Positions 7,712 to 16,285 of a stretch of 41,870 nt of DNA are shown here, one piece after another. Below the pieces are notes generated by a model. The model was not told the origin of the DNA and did no database searches. It was given only the letters and a program-made list of their open reading frames with translations. This DNA comes from Desulfocapsa sp. GTDB lineage: Bacteria > Desulfobacterota > Desulfobulbia > Desulfobulbales > CG2-30-60-27. The stretch lies in assembly GCA_020717925.1 (NCBI GenBank), contig DYDL01000003.1:1-41870 (forward strand), read 5' to 3'. Each line of letters begins with the position of its first letter. Position 1 is the first letter of the stretch. A program made the translations under genes and the position numbers.

Positions 7712-8818
7712 TTACTTCTTCTTTTGTCCCCCCCGGGGCGCGGCCGGGGCCAGATCCTCGAAGGGATCATCCAGGCTCAGGTCGTGGTTGCCGCCGGGCG
7801 CCAGACTCTCCAGACCGTCACCCAAGAGACCGCCGGGTGCGCCCAGATCGGAGATGTCGATTTTCTCGTACAGGCCGGTGAGGTCGTCCACGTCCATGGC
7901 GGTGAAATTTTTTCCAGCCGCCGCTGACTGGCCACCGGTCGAGGCGGTGAGATCGTCCAGGTCAGCTTTGGGCGCAACGGGTTTCGGGGCAGGTGGGGCT
8001 GGTTTTTTGACTGGCGGTGGCGGCGGGGGCTCCTCGCCCAACTCCTTGCCCACGGCCTCCAGCCGTTCCAGGTAGGAGCGCAGCATCTCCCGCATCTGAT
8101 TCTGCACGGTGGTGCGCAGGCTTTTGAGTTCGCTGATCTCACCCTCGATCCGCTTCTTTTCCAGCTCGGTCTGCTGCCGCAGGTTAAAGATTTCCAGCTT
8201 GCTCTGATCAATCAGGGCCTGGGTTTCCTTGAGGCCCGCGGTTCGCTGCTCGTCAATTTCGGCCATGGTCATGGCGGCAAGTGCGTCGGTTTCTTGCTTG
8301 GCCTCCTGCCGTATGGCCGCCACCTCCCTGGTCACCGTCGCCCGCAACTCCGCCATTTCCTGCTTGGTTTTTTCCAGGATGGTGTTGCTCTCCTGCTGGG
8401 TGGCCTGACGCAGTTGGGACGCCTCCTTGCTGGACGACTCTTTAAGCGCCTTGGCCTCCTGGGCCGCGCTCTCTTTCAGGGCCCTGGCCTCTTTGGTCAA
8501 CGACTCCTGTAGGGTCTTGGCCTCCTGTTTCGCGTTGGCCAGCAGGGTTTTGGCCTCCTCCTCGCTTTTCGTCTTCATGTCCGTGCTGGTCTTGTAGGCC
8601 GAGAGGATGGCGGTGGAGAATTCCTTTTCCTTGGCCTGGTAATCGTTGATTTCAGCCTGGAAGGCCTCGAGCTGTTCCTCCAGCTTGACATTGGCGTCCA
8701 AGGCGATTTCCAGCTCTTCGGCCACCCGGCCAAGGAAGCTTGCGACCTCGTCGGCGTCAATGCCTCGCATGCGTTGGCTGAACACCTGGGAGCGGATGTT
8801 AACGGGCGTGAGCGGCAT
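7712..8818 (-). CDS. DivIVA-domain coiled-coil protein
   Basis: 368 residues. The N-terminus (PLTPVNIRSQVFSQRMRG, then DADEVASFLGRVA) is the DivIVA lipid-binding head followed by the first coil. Residues about 40-240 are one long coiled coil rich in Glu, Lys, Ala and Gln, containing an 11- to 12-residue repeat of the form EAKTLQESLTKEARALKESA. The C-terminus is low-complexity Pro/Ala, then an acidic Gly/Leu/Asp-rich tail. DivIVA proteins sit at curved membranes (poles, septa) and recruit partners for division or chromosome placement. The GGAGAC site precedes the ATG. Direct proximity to yggT and a MinD-type ATPase supports a cell-pole or division role, though the long repeat coil is larger than in classical DivIVA. 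Confidence 0.85.
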   Translation of the reverse strand: MPLTPVNIRSQVFSQRMRGIDADEVASFLGRVAEELEIALDANVKLEEQLEAFQAEINDYQAKEKEFSTAILSAYKTSTDMKTKSEEEAKTLLANAKQEAKTLQESLTKEARALKESAAQEAKALKESSSKEASQLRQATQQESNTILEKTKQEMAELRATVTREVAAIRQEAKQETDALAAMTMAEIDEQRTAGLKETQALIDQSKLEIFNLRQQTELEKKRIEGEISELKSLRTTVQNQMREMLRSYLERLEAVGKELGEEPPPPPPVKKPAPPAPKPVAPKADLDDLTASTGGQSAAAGKNFTAMDVDDLTGLYEKIDISDLGAPGGLLGDGLESLAPGGNHDLSLDDPFEDLAPAAPRGGQKKK

Positions 8819-8854
8819 AATCTTGTCTCCGTTGCGCAGGGGGCGGGGCTTGTC

Positions 8855-9148
8855 CTAGCCGGCCAACTGGTGCAGGGTAGGAACCAGGAATTTTTGCAGA
8901 AACATGATGGCCAGAATCAGTACCATGGGTGAAAAATCAATGCCGCCCATGGCCAGAAAGGGCAGCAGACGTCGGAGGCGCGATAGTATCGGCTCGGTGA
9001 CCGCATGCAGGAAGCGGACCACCGGGTTATAAGGGTCGGCGTTGACCCAGGAGATGATGACCCGGCCAATGGTGACCCAGATATAGGCGTCGCACACGAA
9101 GTTGATCAGATAGGCCAGGGCGCTGAAGAAGTTGCTGAGCACGAACAT
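8855..9148 (-). CDS. yggT: YggT family membrane protein
   Basis: 97 residues with two hydrophobic segments joined by a loop containing WVNADPYNPVVRFLHAVTEP, the diagnostic YggT motif (residues about 34-53), and then ILSRLRRLLP. Plastid and cyanobacterial relatives help place membrane complexes and affect nucleoid distribution; bacterial roles are poorly defined. It lies between the MinD-like gene and the DivIVA gene, an association seen widely. GGAG precedes the ATG. Confidence 0.93.
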   Translation of the reverse strand: MFVLSNFFSALAYLINFVCDAYIWVTIGRVIISWVNADPYNPVVRFLHAVTEPILSRLRRLLPFLAMGGIDFSPMVLILAIMFLQKFLVPTLHQLAG

Positions 9149-9183
9149 AGCGTATTTTCTCCGTCCTCGCGGTTAGCCGCGGG

Positions 9184-9960
9184 TCAGGGGGTGGCGGCCA
9201 GCGGCAAAAGGCTGCTGGCCATGGAGGCCACGGCCAGGCTCGGCCTGGAGTCGGGCTGGGCCAGCATAAAGGGTTTCTGGGTGCGGATGGCATTGCTGAC
9301 CGCACGGTCCAAGGGCACGGTGCCCAGCAGCAGCGGCGTGATTTTGAGAAAGGTGCCCAGCACCTTGCTCATGTTGTCGAACACGGCCACTCCTTCCTTC
9401 TTGCTCGCAACGCTGTTGATCACCAGGTGAAACCGTCTTCTATTATACCTTGAAGCCAGCACCTTGATCAAGGCATAGGCGTCGGTCAGCGCGGTGGGGT
9501 CGGGCGACAGCACCACGATGTTTTCACTCGCCCAGCGGTTGAACCACAGCACCGAGTCGCCGATGCCGGCCGCCGTGTCCACCAGGACAAAGTCAAAGCC
9601 GCCTATGACCTGATCCAGCATTTCGGTGAGAAAGGCCTGTTCCTCATAGGTGAGGCTGGCCATTTCCGGCACACCTGAACTGGCCGGCAGCAAGGAGAAG
9701 CCGGGCACGATCTCGACCAGGAGGTCGGCCGGGTCGCGGCCCTCCTCCACCGTCTCCTGCAGGGTATGGCGGGTGTTGAGCCCCAAAAGGATATCGACGT
9801 TGGCCAGACCGAGGTCGCCGTCGATGAGCAGCACCCTTTTGCCCTGGTCGGCCAAGGCCACGGCCAGGTTAACGGCCATGGAGGTTTTGCCTACCCCTCC
9901 CTTGCCGCTGCTGATACAGATGATGCGGGGCGCGGTCTGCCCGGCGCTGGATTTGCTCAT
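9184..9960 (-). CDS. MinD/FlhG-type P-loop ATPase
   Basis: 258 residues. The deviant Walker A motif SGKGGVGKTS occupies residues 18-27, with the signature Lys at 20; LLIDGDLGLANVDILLG follows and DFVLVDTAAGIG is the Walker B region. The overall pattern (GLNTRHTLQE, LLPASSG) is closer to FlhG/FleN/YlxH than to Soj. Such ATPases set the number and position of flagella or other polar machines, or the division site. No flagellar gene is visible here, and a type IV pilus locus lies 15 kb away; a link to polar placement of pili is speculation. The ATG overlaps the end of the preceding small gene (ATGA), so the two are translationally coupled. Confidence 0.88.
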   Translation of the reverse strand: MSKSSAGQTAPRIICISSGKGGVGKTSMAVNLAVALADQGKRVLLIDGDLGLANVDILLGLNTRHTLQETVEEGRDPADLLVEIVPGFSLLPASSGVPEMASLTYEEQAFLTEMLDQVIGGFDFVLVDTAAGIGDSVLWFNRWASENIVVLSPDPTALTDAYALIKVLASRYNRRRFHLVINSVASKKEGVAVFDNMSKVLGTFLKITPLLLGTVPLDRAVSNAIRTQKPFMLAQPDSRPSLAVASMASSLLPLAATP

Positions 9961-10271
9961 GAGTGTCCGCTGCCTTTGTTGAACAGGGTAAAAAGTTGGG
10001 ACCGCTCTTCCACCGTCACCTGGCCGGCGTCGGGCTGGCAGGTGGTCTCCGCCCCCATCCTTCTGGCAACACCGCCGAGGGTAAGGGCCGTCTTCCTTAG
10101 CAGATGCGCGGCCCGGTGTTGTTCCAGATTGTCGTCATAGAGGATCAGTCCCAAAACTGTGTCGTTGGCCTCGTCGGTGATTGTCAGGGGATGGACTGGG
10201 TGGCTTATGGCCTGTTGCGCCACGGTCTCATAGAACCGGGTCGCCCCTTTGCGCTGGATGGAGTTTTTCAT
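9957..10271 (-). CDS. Small protein of unknown function between metG and the MinD-like gene
   Basis: 104 residues, not recognised. No signal peptide or membrane segment is visible. The centre reads PLTITDEANDTVLGLILYDDN, and the tail is polar, with cysteine only at one position. Both ends overlap neighbours by four bases (metG stop and MinD-like start), so it is almost certainly translated as part of this operon. Its position directly before a MinD/FlhG-type gene suggests a partner or regulator of that ATPase, but this is inferred from context only. Confidence 0.75.
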   Translation of the reverse strand: MKNSIQRKGATRFYETVAQQAISHPVHPLTITDEANDTVLGLILYDDNLEQHRAAHLLRKTALTLGGVARRMGAETTCQPDAGQVTVEERSQLFTLFNKGSGHS

Positions 10272-12187
10272 GAAAGCCTGCTGCCTGGTGGCACTGGTTC
10301 CGGCACGGTGGGCAGCACCAGTCGGCCGTCATGCTTTACGGCCAGCACCATGCCCTGGGAGGTGACGCCCATGAGTTTTGCTGGTTTGAGGTTGGCCACC
10401 AGCAAGACCTGGCGCCCGATCATCTCCTCGGGGCTATGGAACTCGGCAATACCGGCCACCACGGTACGTTCCTCGGGCGCCTGTACGGTAAGTTTAAGCA
10501 AGCGGTCCGATTTGGGGAGACGGGTCGCGGCGATCACGGTCGCCACCCGCAGTTCCACCTTCTGGAAATCCTCGTAGGCCAGCAGGTTGTCGTCAGCAGC
10601 CGGGACGACCGGGCCGGCTGCCTGCGACTGGGCTTTGGCGGCGGCCGGTTCTTCCTTTGCGGCTTTGTCCGTTTTGAGACGGGGGAACAGGTTGGGCAGC
10701 ATGGCCACCGGCGTGCCGGCCATAAGCAGCCCCCATCTGCCCTGGCTGGCCATGTCCGGCCGGGTTTCCAGGTGCAGGGCAGCGGCCATCTGGGCGGCGG
10801 CGCTCGGCATGATGGGCGTCAGCACCAAGGTGACCAACCGCAGGGTCTCCAGCAGGTGATAGAGCACCGTGGCCAGCCGGGGGGCGTTGGCCGGCTCCTT
10901 GGCCAGTTCCCAGGGGGCGTTGGTGACGATGTAGCGATTGGCCCGGCTGATCACCTCCCAGACCGCCTGCAGGGCGCGGTGGAAGGCGAAACCGTCCATG
11001 GCCGCGGTGTAGTCGGAGAGCATGGCAAGGGTTGCGTCGGCCAGTTCCTGGTCCTGCGCCAATGCCTCGCCTGGGGTTGGCACCTTGCTGTTGGCGAAGT
11101 TCTGCACCATGGTAAGGGAGCGGGAAAAGAGGTTGCCCAGGTCGTTGGCCAGGTCCGAGTTGCGCCGTGCCGCCATCGCCTCCACCGTAAAGGCGGTGTC
11201 CAGCCCAAAGACCATCTCGCGCATGAGGAAGTAGCGCACCGTGTCGACCCCGAATTGGGCCACCATTTCCAGCGGCCCGACCACGTTGCCCAGGCTCTTG
11301 GACATCTTGGCCTCGCCCATGTTCCAGTAACCGTGCACATGCAGCCGTTTATAGACCGGCAACCCCAGTGCTTTCAGCATGGTGGGCCAGAAGATGGCGT
11401 GCGGCTTCAGGATGTCCTTGGCAATGACGTGCTCCGCCGTGGCCCAGCGCGCCTCGAAGTCCGGTCCGGTCGGGTAGCCGATGCCGGTGATGTAGTTGAT
11501 CAGGGCGTCGAACCAGACGTAGGTGACGAAACGGTCGTCAAAAGGCAGGGGGATGCCCCAGGTCAGCCGCTCCTTGGGCCGCGAGATGCAGAGATCCTCC
11601 AGCGGTTCCTTGAGAAAGGAGAGCACCTCGTTTTTGTAGCGCTCCGGGGTAATGAACTCCGGATGCTCCTGGATGTGGCGGATGAGCCATTCCTGGAATT
11701 TGCCCATGTGGAAGAAATAGTTCTGCTCGGCCATCAGTTGCGGCTGGGTGTGGTGGTCCGGGCACTTGCCGTCGATCAGTTCCTTTTCCGTGAGAAAGCG
11801 CTCGCAGCCCTGGCAGTAAAGGCCGGTATAGTCGGAAAAGTAGATGTTGCCCTGGTCGTAGACCTTTTGCAGCACCGCCTGCACCGTCCGGATGTGCTCC
11901 GGGTCGGTGGTGCGGATGAAGTGGTCCGGCGCGATGTCCAATGGCGGCCAGGCCTGGCGGAACATGGCGCTGATCTGGTCGGTATAGGCCTTGGGTTCCA
12001 GGCCACCCTTTTCCGCCGCGGCCACGATTTTGTCGCCGTGCTCGTCGGTGCCGGTCTGAAAAAAGACCGTTTCACCCCGCAGCCGGCGATAGCGGCAGAC
12101 CACGTCGGCCACCAGGGTGGAGTAGGCGTGGCCCAGGTGGGGCTGGGCGTTGACATAGAAGATGGGCGTGGTGATATAGAGGCTCAT
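10268..12187 (-). CDS. metG: Methionyl-tRNA synthetase
   Basis: 639 residues from the ATG at 12187. MetG charges tRNA-Met in the cytosol. The class I signatures are present: HLGH at residues 17-20 (the HIGH motif), a zinc knuckle region with YCQGCERF and KCPDHH, and KMSKS near residue 298. The last ~100 residues form a separate EMAP/OB-type tRNA-binding domain starting at DFQKVELRVATVIAA. The ATG is preceded by a near-perfect GGAGGAG site, part of GGAGGAGTAATGA, where a TAA in another frame overlaps the ATG. The annotated reading frame is nevertheless open upstream into yaaT (see that entry). The 3' end overlaps the next gene by four bases. Confidence 0.95.
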   Translation of the reverse strand: MSLYITTPIFYVNAQPHLGHAYSTLVADVVCRYRRLRGETVFFQTGTDEHGDKIVAAAEKGGLEPKAYTDQISAMFRQAWPPLDIAPDHFIRTTDPEHIRTVQAVLQKVYDQGNIYFSDYTGLYCQGCERFLTEKELIDGKCPDHHTQPQLMAEQNYFFHMGKFQEWLIRHIQEHPEFITPERYKNEVLSFLKEPLEDLCISRPKERLTWGIPLPFDDRFVTYVWFDALINYITGIGYPTGPDFEARWATAEHVIAKDILKPHAIFWPTMLKALGLPVYKRLHVHGYWNMGEAKMSKSLGNVVGPLEMVAQFGVDTVRYFLMREMVFGLDTAFTVEAMAARRNSDLANDLGNLFSRSLTMVQNFANSKVPTPGEALAQDQELADATLAMLSDYTAAMDGFAFHRALQAVWEVISRANRYIVTNAPWELAKEPANAPRLATVLYHLLETLRLVTLVLTPIMPSAAAQMAAALHLETRPDMASQGRWGLLMAGTPVAMLPNLFPRLKTDKAAKEEPAAAKAQSQAAGPVVPAADDNLLAYEDFQKVELRVATVIAATRLPKSDRLLKLTVQAPEERTVVAGIAEFHSPEEMIGRQVLLVANLKPAKLMGVTSQGMVLAVKHDGRLVLPTVPEPVPPGSRLS

Positions 12188-13132
12188 TACTCCTCCACGG
12201 GGTCTTTCGGCGCCGGTTTTTGGGCGGCGGGGCGGGGGTGGCCGCTTTTTCTGGGGCCGGGCGGCCGGCTCGATGTTTTCCCATTCCGGCCGGGTGAGCA
12301 CGCGGTGGACTTTGGGATCTTCCGGGTTGATCACCACCACCGTCTCTTCCAGGACGTTGTTCTGAATCACCTTGCAGGCCACGCCATCAATCATGATCGT
12401 CTTGCCCAGTTTCGGCATGTGTTTGCGGATGGCGTGGTAGGTGTCGTACTCATAGGTGAGACAGCAGAGCAGCCGGTTGCAGAGGCCGGAGATCTTGGTC
12501 GGGTTGAGCGAGAGGTTCTGCTCCTTGGCCATCTTGATCGACACCGGGGCAAAGGTCTTGATGAACGAGGAGCAGCATAACTCCCGGCCGCAGCACCCCA
12601 GGCCGCCGATCATCTTGGTCTCGTGGCGCACGCCGACCTGACGGATTTCCACCCGGGTGCGGAACTCCTGCACCAGATCCTTGACCAGCTCGCGAAAGTC
12701 AACCCGGTTTTCCGAGGTAAAGAAGAAGATGATCTTGCTGCCGTTGAAGAAGCGCTCCACCTTGATGAGCTTCATGGTCAGGCCGTGCCGGGCGATGTGC
12801 TGCTCGCAGAGGACAAAGGCCTCGTGTTCCCGCTCGATCAGGCGCTGGAATTTTTCGTTTTCCTCGCGGCTGCCACGGCGGATAAGGGTGAAGGAGGCCA
12901 TGGACTTGTCGTTGGCCTCGGGTGGCACGGGCTGGCTGGAGCTTTTCACCCAGGCCGGTTCCGCTCCTTTTTCGGTCTGCACCATGACTATTTCGCCCAT
13001 CTTGAGGCCGGTGATACGGCCGGCGGCGGCATAGATCGGCTCGTGTTGGCGGAACTGGATGTGGCACCAGTTGACGGTCTCGGCCGGCCGTTCCTGGTTG
13101 TCCGTGTTTTCCATGGTTTCGGGCTGGGTCAT
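12188..13132 (-). CDS. yaaT: PSP1-domain protein (YaaT-like), in frame with metG
   Basis: About 315 codons from the ATG at 13132 (a second ATG at 13114 is equally possible). The PSP1 domain is clear, with its cysteine-rich core GGLGCCGRELCCSSF and SGLCNRLLCCLTYEYD. B. subtilis YaaT is part of the YlbF-YmcA-YaaT complex, which affects RNase Y function and development. In this lineage it regularly lies between holB and metG. As written, the frame does not stop: it passes through a Pro/Arg tail and into MetG. One shifted base in the C- and A-rich tail (12195-12250) would give a more ordinary end, PKDPVEE plus TAA overlapping the metG ATG. A sequencing or assembly indel is therefore the likeliest explanation; a true fusion is possible. 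Confidence 0.85.
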
Positions 13133-13199
13133 GGTGTGATTTATCCGTGGGTTACAGGCGGCGCCAGGCGCTCGGGAAAGACAAAGACAAATTATACCA

Positions 13200-14204
13200 T
13201 CAAAGCATGGCAAAGAAAAGAACTTCGCAGACCAGCGTTGCCCGGCAGTTGTGGCCAAGCTGCCTTCTGGCAACGCGCAGGAGCTCCAGGTTGCGCAGCA
13301 GCATGGGCAGGCTCCAGCGGGTGCGGGCAATGGGCAACAGTTCGGCAAGGTCGGGGCTGGCCAGTTGTGCGTCGGTCACACCCATCTGGTGCATGATGAG
13401 ATCACGGAACCAGACACCCAGCAGGGTCAGGAGGTCCGGCAGGTCGTCCTTTCGGGCCGCGGCAGCATCGGCCCGGGCCAGGAGTGGGCCAAAGGTGGCT
13501 GGAGAGCCGGCCTGGCAATGGCACAGGGTGGCGGCGATGCTGGCCCGCTCCGCCAGCAACCCTTTTTCATGCAGCAGGCGGGCGCGTCCCAGGCTGCCTT
13601 CGGTAAGGCGCGCCAGGGCCATGGCCGCGTCCGGTTCCAGGCCGTCCAACGCGGTCAGGGTACGGGCCACCTCGTCGCAGGGCAGGGGGAAGAAGGGGAT
13701 CACCTGGCAGCGCGACTGGATGGTGGGCAACACCTTGCCGGACTCGTCGGCGGTGAGCACCAGGATGGTGTCGGTCGGCGGTTCCTCAAGGGTCTTGAGC
13801 AGACTGTTGGCGGTTTCCTTGCGCTGCATGGTGAGGTGGACGTCAGGCAGCAGCACGAAGCGCACCTTGGCCTCGTGCGGGGCAAAGCGCAGACCCTTTT
13901 GTAATTCCCGCACCTGATCGATTTTGATGATGCCCTTGATCGGTTCTACTTCCAGCAGGTCGGGGTGGCTGTTGGCCGCGAACTTGACGCAGGAGGCGCA
14001 GAGCGTGCAGGCGTCGCCGTGCTCCGGCGCCAGGCAGTTGCAGAGGGCGGCCAGGGTGCGGGCCGCCCTTTTCTTGCCCACCCCGGCCGGCCCCCGGAAC
14101 AGGTAGGCGTGGGGCATGGTCTGGTTGGCCAGGGCTCGGCCAAGGAGCTTTTTAGCCTTGGCCTGGCCCATGAGGTTGTTTATGGTGAGGGCGTCGGGAT
14201 GCAT
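13200..14204 (-). CDS. holB: DNA polymerase III subunit delta'
   Basis: 334 residues. HolB is the clamp-loader stator subunit. Visible features are the modified Walker A GPAGVGKKR at residues 38-46, a zinc-binding set of cysteines (Cys55, Cys66, Cys69, Cys72) directly after it, the helix with LLKTLEEPP, and the SRC motif in TIQSRCQVIPF, which supplies the arginine finger in the clamp-loader AAA+ family. The C-terminal third is a helical bundle of low conservation. The gene starts just after the yhaM stop and is followed by yaaT after 67 bases, matching the common holB-yaaT order. Confidence 0.93.
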   Translation of the reverse strand: MHPDALTINNLMGQAKAKKLLGRALANQTMPHAYLFRGPAGVGKKRAARTLAALCNCLAPEHGDACTLCASCVKFAANSHPDLLEVEPIKGIIKIDQVRELQKGLRFAPHEAKVRFVLLPDVHLTMQRKETANSLLKTLEEPPTDTILVLTADESGKVLPTIQSRCQVIPFFPLPCDEVARTLTALDGLEPDAAMALARLTEGSLGRARLLHEKGLLAERASIAATLCHCQAGSPATFGPLLARADAAAARKDDLPDLLTLLGVWFRDLIMHQMGVTDAQLASPDLAELLPIARTRWSLPMLLRNLELLRVARRQLGHNCRATLVCEVLFFAML

Positions 14205-14206
14205 GG

Positions 14207-15292
14207 TTACCAGAGGGCGGCCTGCTTGGGGCCTTTGGCGGCGGCGTCCGGCAATTCCTTTGGAACGGGTGGCGCTGCACTGGTTTGGTGGGGTGGGTGG
14301 GGCAGCGGTTCCGGGGCCATCTCGCCGGCCGCCCGGCCGCGGACAAAGAGGAAGCGCTCCATGGTCTTTTGATATTCAGACCACTGGTAGCCTGGTTCCT
14401 TGGCCTGATCCGCCAACCGATTCAGGTAGTTGATCTTGGCGTCCAGGTCGTCGATCAGGTTGAGCACAAAGGCCTCGGTCGTCATGGGCAGGGCCGGCGA
14501 GCCGAACTCGTGGCGGCCGTGGTGGCTCAGGATGAGATGCTTCAGCCGATCCGCCAGCTCCTGGGGGAAGTCCGCCAGGGTTGCGACCGCACCCTGCACC
14601 ATTTCGACGCCCAGGACGAGATGGCCCATGAGCCTCCCCTGGTCCGAGTAATCAAAGGGGGGGACATCAAAGGAGAATTCCCGGGTCTTGCCGATATCGT
14701 GGACCAGGGCGCCGGCAATCAGCAGGGGTCGGTCCAGTTCCGGGTAGCTGTCGCAGACCTTGGCCGCCAGCCGGGCCACGGCCACGGTGTGCTCAAGCAG
14801 GCCACCCAGGCAGGCATGGTGCATGTGCTTGGCGGCCGGCGCCTTGACGAACTGTTGGCTGAAGTCCGGCGCGGTGAAGAGGTGTTGCAGCAGGGCGCGC
14901 AGTTGCGGGTGCTCCAGGCCACCGATGATGGCGTGCAGCTCCTGCTCCAGGGCCGCCAGGTTGGCGGCGGAGACGGGCATGAACTGGGCCGGGTCCACCT
15001 CGGGCGGGGCCACTGCCTTGAGGTCGTTGACCTTGAGCTGGACAATGCCCTTGTAGGCCTGGGCCTGGGCCTCAACGTAAACAAAACCACCGGCCGGACA
15101 GTGCGGGGCTAGAAGTTCGGCATTGTCCCAGACCCGAGCCGCCAGGTCGCCAGTGCGGTCCATGAGGGTGAGCATTAGGTAGGGTTTGCCCCCCTTGGTC
15201 TCACCCCGGCCCATCTGCCGCACCAGGAAGACCCCGCGCACGGCCTGGCCGTCGGTTATGTCCTTGATGAATACTCCCTTGTCCGTGGTCAC
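14207..15292 (-). CDS. YhaM-type 3'-5' exoribonuclease (OB fold plus HD domain)
   Basis: 361 residues. Residues 1-95 form an OB-fold nucleic-acid binding domain (LMLTLMDRTGDLAARVWD). Residues about 150-330 are an HD-phosphohydrolase domain with His168 in LLEHTV, the metal-binding pair His198-Asp199 in GALVHDIGK, and a later LSHHG. This is the YhaM/CBF1 architecture: a metal-dependent exoribonuclease acting in RNA turnover. The C-terminal ~40 residues are a Pro/Ala-rich tail. It is the first gene of the housekeeping string now standing next to the restriction-modification genes. Confidence 0.88.
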   Translation of the reverse strand: MTTDKGVFIKDITDGQAVRGVFLVRQMGRGETKGGKPYLMLTLMDRTGDLAARVWDNAELLAPHCPAGGFVYVEAQAQAYKGIVQLKVNDLKAVAPPEVDPAQFMPVSAANLAALEQELHAIIGGLEHPQLRALLQHLFTAPDFSQQFVKAPAAKHMHHACLGGLLEHTVAVARLAAKVCDSYPELDRPLLIAGALVHDIGKTREFSFDVPPFDYSDQGRLMGHLVLGVEMVQGAVATLADFPQELADRLKHLILSHHGRHEFGSPALPMTTEAFVLNLIDDLDAKINYLNRLADQAKEPGYQWSEYQKTMERFLFVRGRAAGEMAPEPLPHPPHQTSAAPPVPKELPDAAAKGPKQAALW

Positions 15293-15312
15293 GAATTTGT
15301 ATCCTTTTTCCG

Positions 15313-16284
15313 CTATTCTGTAAGCTCATCGCAAAAATGCCGGGCCATCAAAAACAGCCAAGGAATTTGGCTTCTCTGCAAGAGTGAAACATTGTAGTCT
15401 GTAGCAACAGATTCCGTTGAAACAATTTGACCTAAATCAGAAATGATATACGAATGCCCATGGTTATCGGATCTTCCTGGATTAATGCACGCTCTAATCA
15501 AGGAAGTGAATACTTCAACAAAACAAGTCTGCCCACCAAGGTGTTCCCACCAATCAAGTCCAATTCTCACGGATACATTGACGGTGATTCCATTTGCCTT
15601 GAAGGCGCAGTTCCATCTGTTGCTGGGATCAATTGTTATGGCGCGAATTTTCTTTTCCTGAATGTTCCGTAGAATATGCCAATCTTTCTTGTTGGATATT
15701 TTAGGCGTTCCATACAAAACGCCATAAGTGAAGTCAATTTTTGTTCTTCCAGCAGCGTTTGCCCATGATCTATAGTTATTTATTATCGCGTCCGCAAAAT
15801 TTTCGCTCATCTCATCGTTCAAGCATCTTGGCCCGCTTTTCAGGGTTGCAAGGCGCAATAAAGATACTTCTGTTTTTCTGCCATCCAACGCCGAGTTACT
15901 GGTGTGCATCTCGCTAGCTACACACTCCCAGCCATAGGCTGGTAGCGCCACCTCTTCCACCATGCGACCCGCGGATGTCTCCATTGATGAAAACTGTTTT
16001 GCAGGAAGAATGTCGCTCTCAATTTCACTTATTTTTGTGTAGTTTTTTTGTCTAGCATGAATCAACAGGACATAAGGACTAGTACTAAACTTTTGAAAAG
16101 TTGCGTCTCCAGCAGGTAGTGATGTAATGTGAAAATCTATTTTACGCCGAAATTGATTTTCCATGGAAAGAACCCGATTACGGCATTCTTCGGATGAATC
16201 TACGTTTTCAAGTTGCGTTAGTAATGTTTTTTTAGAGATATTTCTCGGGGTTGCCTTTGGAAGTCCCTTGTGTCCGCGTGCCAT
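15313..16284 (-). CDS. Putative type II restriction endonuclease
   Basis: 323 residues; no family recognised with certainty. The case rests on context and on one PD-(D/E)XK-like region. The gene starts one base after the stop of a C5 DNA methyltransferase, and both are AT-rich compared with their neighbours. Residues 110-155 contain Glu110/Glu111 (MVEEVALPAYGWE), Asp134 (ALDGRKTE) and Lys149 in ATLKSGPRCLND. A lysine on a beta strand followed by SGP resembles the catalytic strand of several type II enzymes, including PmeII-like ones. The predicted product would cut the same site the methyltransferase protects. An alternative is an unrelated accessory protein of the methylase. Confidence 0.6.
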   Translation of the reverse strand: MARGHKGLPKATPRNISKKTLLTQLENVDSSEECRNRVLSMENQFRRKIDFHITSLPAGDATFQKFSTSPYVLLIHARQKNYTKISEIESDILPAKQFSSMETSAGRMVEEVALPAYGWECVASEMHTSNSALDGRKTEVSLLRLATLKSGPRCLNDEMSENFADAIINNYRSWANAAGRTKIDFTYGVLYGTPKISNKKDWHILRNIQEKKIRAITIDPSNRWNCAFKANGITVNVSVRIGLDWWEHLGGQTCFVEVFTSLIRACINPGRSDNHGHSYIISDLGQIVSTESVATDYNVSLLQRSQIPWLFLMARHFCDELTE

Positions 16285-16285
16285 G

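Noticed and set aside
10331-12580. 749-codon open frame on the plus strand opposite metG and yaaT
   Set aside because: It mirrors the coding strand of well-recognised genes in GC-rich DNA, has no family features, and its composition (Gly, His, Val, Leu, Asp rich) is typical of antisense shadows.
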